Shown here: piece by piece, positions 63,301 to 64,000 of the stretch
Position numbering within the stretch: position 1 is the stretch's first letter
Layout of the letters: every line of letters starts with the position of its first letter
NCBI GenBank assembly: GCA_005784505.1
Contig: VCAZ01000006.1
Span: forward strand, 8,688,724 to 8,752,723
DNA: 64,000 bases
Reading direction: 5' to 3'
Source: Bagarius yarrelli
Taxonomy: Eukaryota; Chordata; Actinopteri; Siluriformes; Sisoridae
Notes under the pieces: generated by a model
The model's input: the letters and a program-made list of their open reading frames with translations, nothing else
Databases searched by the model: none
Told to the model about the DNA's origin: nothing
Program-made: the position numbers and the translations under genes

Positions 63301-63586
63301 CCTAAATGTATATGTGCATCTCAAACACATCTGCAGTGTACAAGTCACTTCCCATATGCAACCTGAACCCTTCGGCAAAAAAAAATCCACAGACTTTAAT
63401 AAAAGTACATTAATATTTAGTGCTTTGCATTTGTTTGTTTGTTTTTTCTGTTTTTAAGCTGGTGTTCCGTTCCTGATCACAGCAGAGCTTTTCAAACAGT
63501 CCCACCGTCCTGCTGCTTATACCGTCGGAGGCTCTTTAAACTGGATATCCAATTTCACTGTTGGCTTCATCTTTCCTTTCCTACAG
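52711..63586 (+). CDS. slc2a15: Class II facilitative sugar transporter Slc2a15 (3' end outside window)
   Basis: Eleven exons join in frame into 438 residues. The family has roughly 500, so the last exon or exons lie past the right edge. What is seen: a first membrane segment (about residues 18-40), two N-glycosylation sequons in outer loop 1 (N55, N62), loop-2 motif GRKG (101-104), MYLGEIAPKNLRGF, PESPR (218-222), QLSGIDAIWFYTN (293-305), ERLGRRPL (341-348) and GPAGVPF (394-400). The WFYTN, RRPLVIGGFG and GPAGVPF blocks are typical of class II GLUTs (GLUT5, 9, 11 and fish Slc2a15). It is predicted to be a 12-segment plasma or internal membrane carrier of hexoses or related solutes; the substrate is not known. 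Medaka genetics links slc2a15b to leucophore and xanthophore development. GLUT9 or GLUT11 orthology is less likely but not excluded; a versus b duplicate is unresolved. Confidence 0.88.
53971..54069 (+). CDS. slc2a15: slc2a15 exon 2 (membrane segment 1)
   Basis: Residues 16-48, including FGSSMLYGYNLAVVNSP, the class II TM1 signature. Acceptor TCTACAG, donor GGG|GTAAGT, both phase 0. Confidence 0.92.
55925..56085 (+). CDS. slc2a15: slc2a15 exon 3 (outer loop 1 and membrane segment 2)
   Basis: Residues 49-101 plus two bases of codon 102. Holds sequons N55 and N62 and the segment SVFAIGGLIGSLMVGMLVTK. Acceptor CACTTAG, donor AG|GTAAGT, phase 2. Confidence 0.94.
56395..56700. promoter_or_regulatory. 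Enhancer-like block in slc2a15 intron 3
   Basis: A non-repetitive intronic block with a perfect POU octamer ATGCAAAT at 56529-56536, homeodomain-type sites (CTAATCAATTG) and no coding frame that fits the gene. Open frames of 62-92 codons on both strands here have no support. Confidence 0.35.
56830..56954 (+). CDS. slc2a15: slc2a15 exon 4 (GRK loop, membrane segment 3)
   Basis: Completes R102 of the GRKG motif and runs to VGRFITGIHSG. Acceptor CTTGCAG, donor CAG|GTAACA, phase 1. Confidence 0.94.
57043..57188 (+). CDS. slc2a15: slc2a15 exon 5 (sugar transporter signature, segments 4-5)
   Basis: Holds the second half of the MFS sugar transporter signature (MYLGEIAPKNLRGFL). Acceptor TGTCTCAG. 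The donor AAA|GTTAGA is weaker than the others, so inefficient use is possible, but phase 0 joining to exon 6 is correct. The preceding intron is only 88 bp. Confidence 0.92.
57319..57451 (+). CDS. slc2a15: slc2a15 exon 6 (segment 6 and PESPR motif)
   Basis: Residues 193-236 plus one base. Contains PWFPESPRYLLIEK, the conserved start of the large inner loop. Acceptor TTGACAG, donor CAG|GTGAGA, phase 1. Confidence 0.94.
57766..57953 (+). CDS. slc2a15: slc2a15 exon 7 (inner loop and segment 7)
   Basis: Encodes the acidic inner loop (EIEEMQEEQRS) and segment 7 up to MQLSGIDA. Acceptor CCAAAG, donor GCA|GTAAGG, phase 0. The usual QQLSGIN of glucose GLUTs reads MQLSGID here. Confidence 0.94.
58120..58590. 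promoter_or_regulatory. Enhancer-like block in slc2a15 intron 7
   Basis: A non-repetitive stretch in the largest intron, with homeodomain-type motifs (GCGAATTAATTATTCAGATG near 58211-58230) and mixed AT/GC content. Possible regulatory DNA of slc2a15 or of lbx1. Based on appearance only. Confidence 0.3.
59814..59979 (+). mobile_element. tRNA-derived SINE in slc2a15 intron 7
   Basis: A tRNA-like head (CCGTGGTGTAGTGGGTTATG, A box) and a diverged B box near 59881-59892, followed by a body ending CCTATCAATAAAGGC and an A-rich tail. This is a type frequent in fish genomes and different from the SINEs at 21600 and 23151. Confidence 0.7.
60241..60325. repeat. (TG)n microsatellite in slc2a15 intron 7
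   Basis: About 25 TG units, then CGTG units and a TG-rich end. It lies about 300 bp before exon 8. Long TG tracts near acceptors can influence splicing, but no effect is shown. Confidence 0.95.
60630..60740 (+). CDS. slc2a15: slc2a15 exon 8 (segments 7-8)
   Basis: Residues 300-336, IWFYTNDIFENAGIPAPEIP and following, typical of class II GLUTs. Acceptor TTCCACAG, donor GGG|GTAAGT, phase 0. It follows the longest intron (2676 bp). Confidence 0.94.
61200..61500. promoter_or_regulatory. GC-richer block in slc2a15 intron 8
   Basis: A non-repetitive, CpG-containing stretch within intron 8. The 97-codon frame here is not part of the transporter. It might be regulatory or an old unrecognised repeat. 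Confidence 0.22.
61733..61834 (+). CDS. slc2a15: slc2a15 exon 9 (ERLGRRP loop, segment 9)
   Basis: Residues 337-370 including TIERLGRRPLVIGGFGVMG. Acceptor TCCCAAG, donor CAG|GTAAGC, phase 0. Confidence 0.94.
61961..62036 (+). CDS. slc2a15: slc2a15 exon 10 (segment 10)
   Basis: Residues 371-395 plus one base, ending FCIGP before the split A396 codon. Acceptor CACCTAG, donor CAG|GTGGGC, phase 1. Confidence 0.9.
62480..62610 (+). mobile_element. SINE fragment in slc2a15 intron 10
   Basis: A B box (GGTTCGATTCCC) followed by a body and the common fish SINE segment GTAAGTCGCTTTGGATAA and CGTCTGCCAGATG. The head upstream of the B box is degraded. Confidence 0.7.
62800..63250. promoter_or_regulatory. 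Enhancer-like block with SOX inverted repeat in intron 10
   Basis: A dense non-repetitive intronic block. TCATTGTT-CATA-AACAATGA at 62927-62946 is a perfect 8-bp inverted repeat of SOX-type half-sites. GTAATTACG and TTTAATTAGG homeodomain sites lie just upstream, and ATGCACAAATAATG and further AACAATGAATT motifs downstream. Frames of 82 and 89 codons on opposite strands cross it but are not part of the transporter. This is the most enhancer-like block in the window. Confidence 0.45.
63459..63586 (+). CDS. slc2a15: slc2a15 exon 11 (segments 10-11)
   Basis: Completes GPAGVPFLITAELF and continues SHRPAAYTVGGSLNWISNF to FIFPFLQ, a class II block. Acceptor TTTTTAAG, donor CAG|GTGCTG, phase 0. About 60-90 residues of the carrier (segment 12 and the C-terminus) should follow outside the window. 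Confidence 0.94.
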
Positions 63587-64000
63587 GTGCTGGTAATACT
63601 GTCACATACTATGTGGTTTTATGATTTAAAAATAGGAGGGATTTGACCGATATTTAGAGGAAAAGTAACACAATACAGTTCCTAAATTAATGCTTAAGTA
63701 TTTACTAACGTAACTAGTAATGAATTATTACCATAGTAGATTTTTAGGCATTATTAATCACTATAATAAAGTTAATAAAAACCTGTCAATTATATTAACA
63801 TATTATTTAATTAACGATTAAAAATAATTAACTATTACTTCGATAATAGGTTGATTATTTAAAAAAAAAAGGTTTCAATAAAATAACTAGGTATTATAGT
63901 ATAGTAAAATAAGATTACTATGCTGTCAAAATATAACGACTTTTGGATATCAGTTATATACACAGTTAATTATTGCGTAAGTTAAATACTCACAGGTGTC

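Noticed and set aside
1..64000. tRNA genes, microRNA hairpins, CRISPR arrays, prophage or endogenous retrovirus
   Set aside because: No intact tRNA cloverleaf (only SINE heads), no convincing conserved hairpin, no direct-repeat spacer array, and no LTR pair or retroviral gene was recognised.

Overview
The window is vertebrate nuclear DNA, almost certainly from a teleost fish. The evidence is an Lbx1 homeobox gene with one intron, a multi-exon class II GLUT sugar transporter of the fish Slc2a15 type with GT-AG introns, an AT-rich background, dense microsatellites, tRNA-derived SINEs of common teleost types and a decayed Tc1/mariner fragment. There is no sign of bacterial, viral, plasmid or CRISPR content. 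The species cannot be named from the sequence.

Two protein-coding genes are well supported. lbx1 lies on the minus strand (coding 8921 to 7577, two exons, 263 aa), with the LBX homeodomain and an eh1-type Groucho-binding motif. slc2a15 lies on the plus strand (coding 52711 to beyond the right edge). Eleven exons join in frame into 438 residues, and the last exon or exons lie outside the window. The two genes point away from each other across about 43.8 kb with no recognisable gene. Whether each is the teleost a or b duplicate was not determined.

Layout: 1-6150 is intergenic DNA 3' of lbx1, with a CTCF-like site, an inverted-repeat element and microsatellites. 6150-6620 is a candidate regulatory block. 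6860-9480 is the lbx1 transcription unit and promoter region. 9480-12060 is microsatellite-rich upstream DNA with a CpG-rich promoter-like spot near 10.8 kb. 12-20.5 kb is gene-free. 20.59-23.30 kb is a nested repeat island (a terminal-inverted-repeat element filled with an AC-rich minisatellite, a SINE, a 514-bp foldback element, a Tc1-like transposase relic and a second SINE). 23.3-52.4 kb is mostly gene-free DNA with several non-repetitive blocks that resemble conserved enhancers, plus a few repeats. 52.4-64 kb is slc2a15, whose introns 3, 7 and 10 hold enhancer-like blocks.

The whole looks like a developmental regulatory landscape around lbx1 (a transcription factor of migrating muscle precursors and dorsal spinal interneurons) next to a membrane transporter gene linked in fish to pigment cells. 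CTCF-like motifs converge around lbx1 and diverge between the two genes, which suggests, but does not prove, two separate looping domains. No new molecular system was found. The most interesting observations are regulatory: the CTCF layout, a SOX plus M-box pair upstream of slc2a15, the SOX inverted repeat in its intron 10, the CpG-rich spot upstream of lbx1, and two unusual mobile or inverted-repeat structures. All claims of conservation here are inferences, because no alignment could be run.
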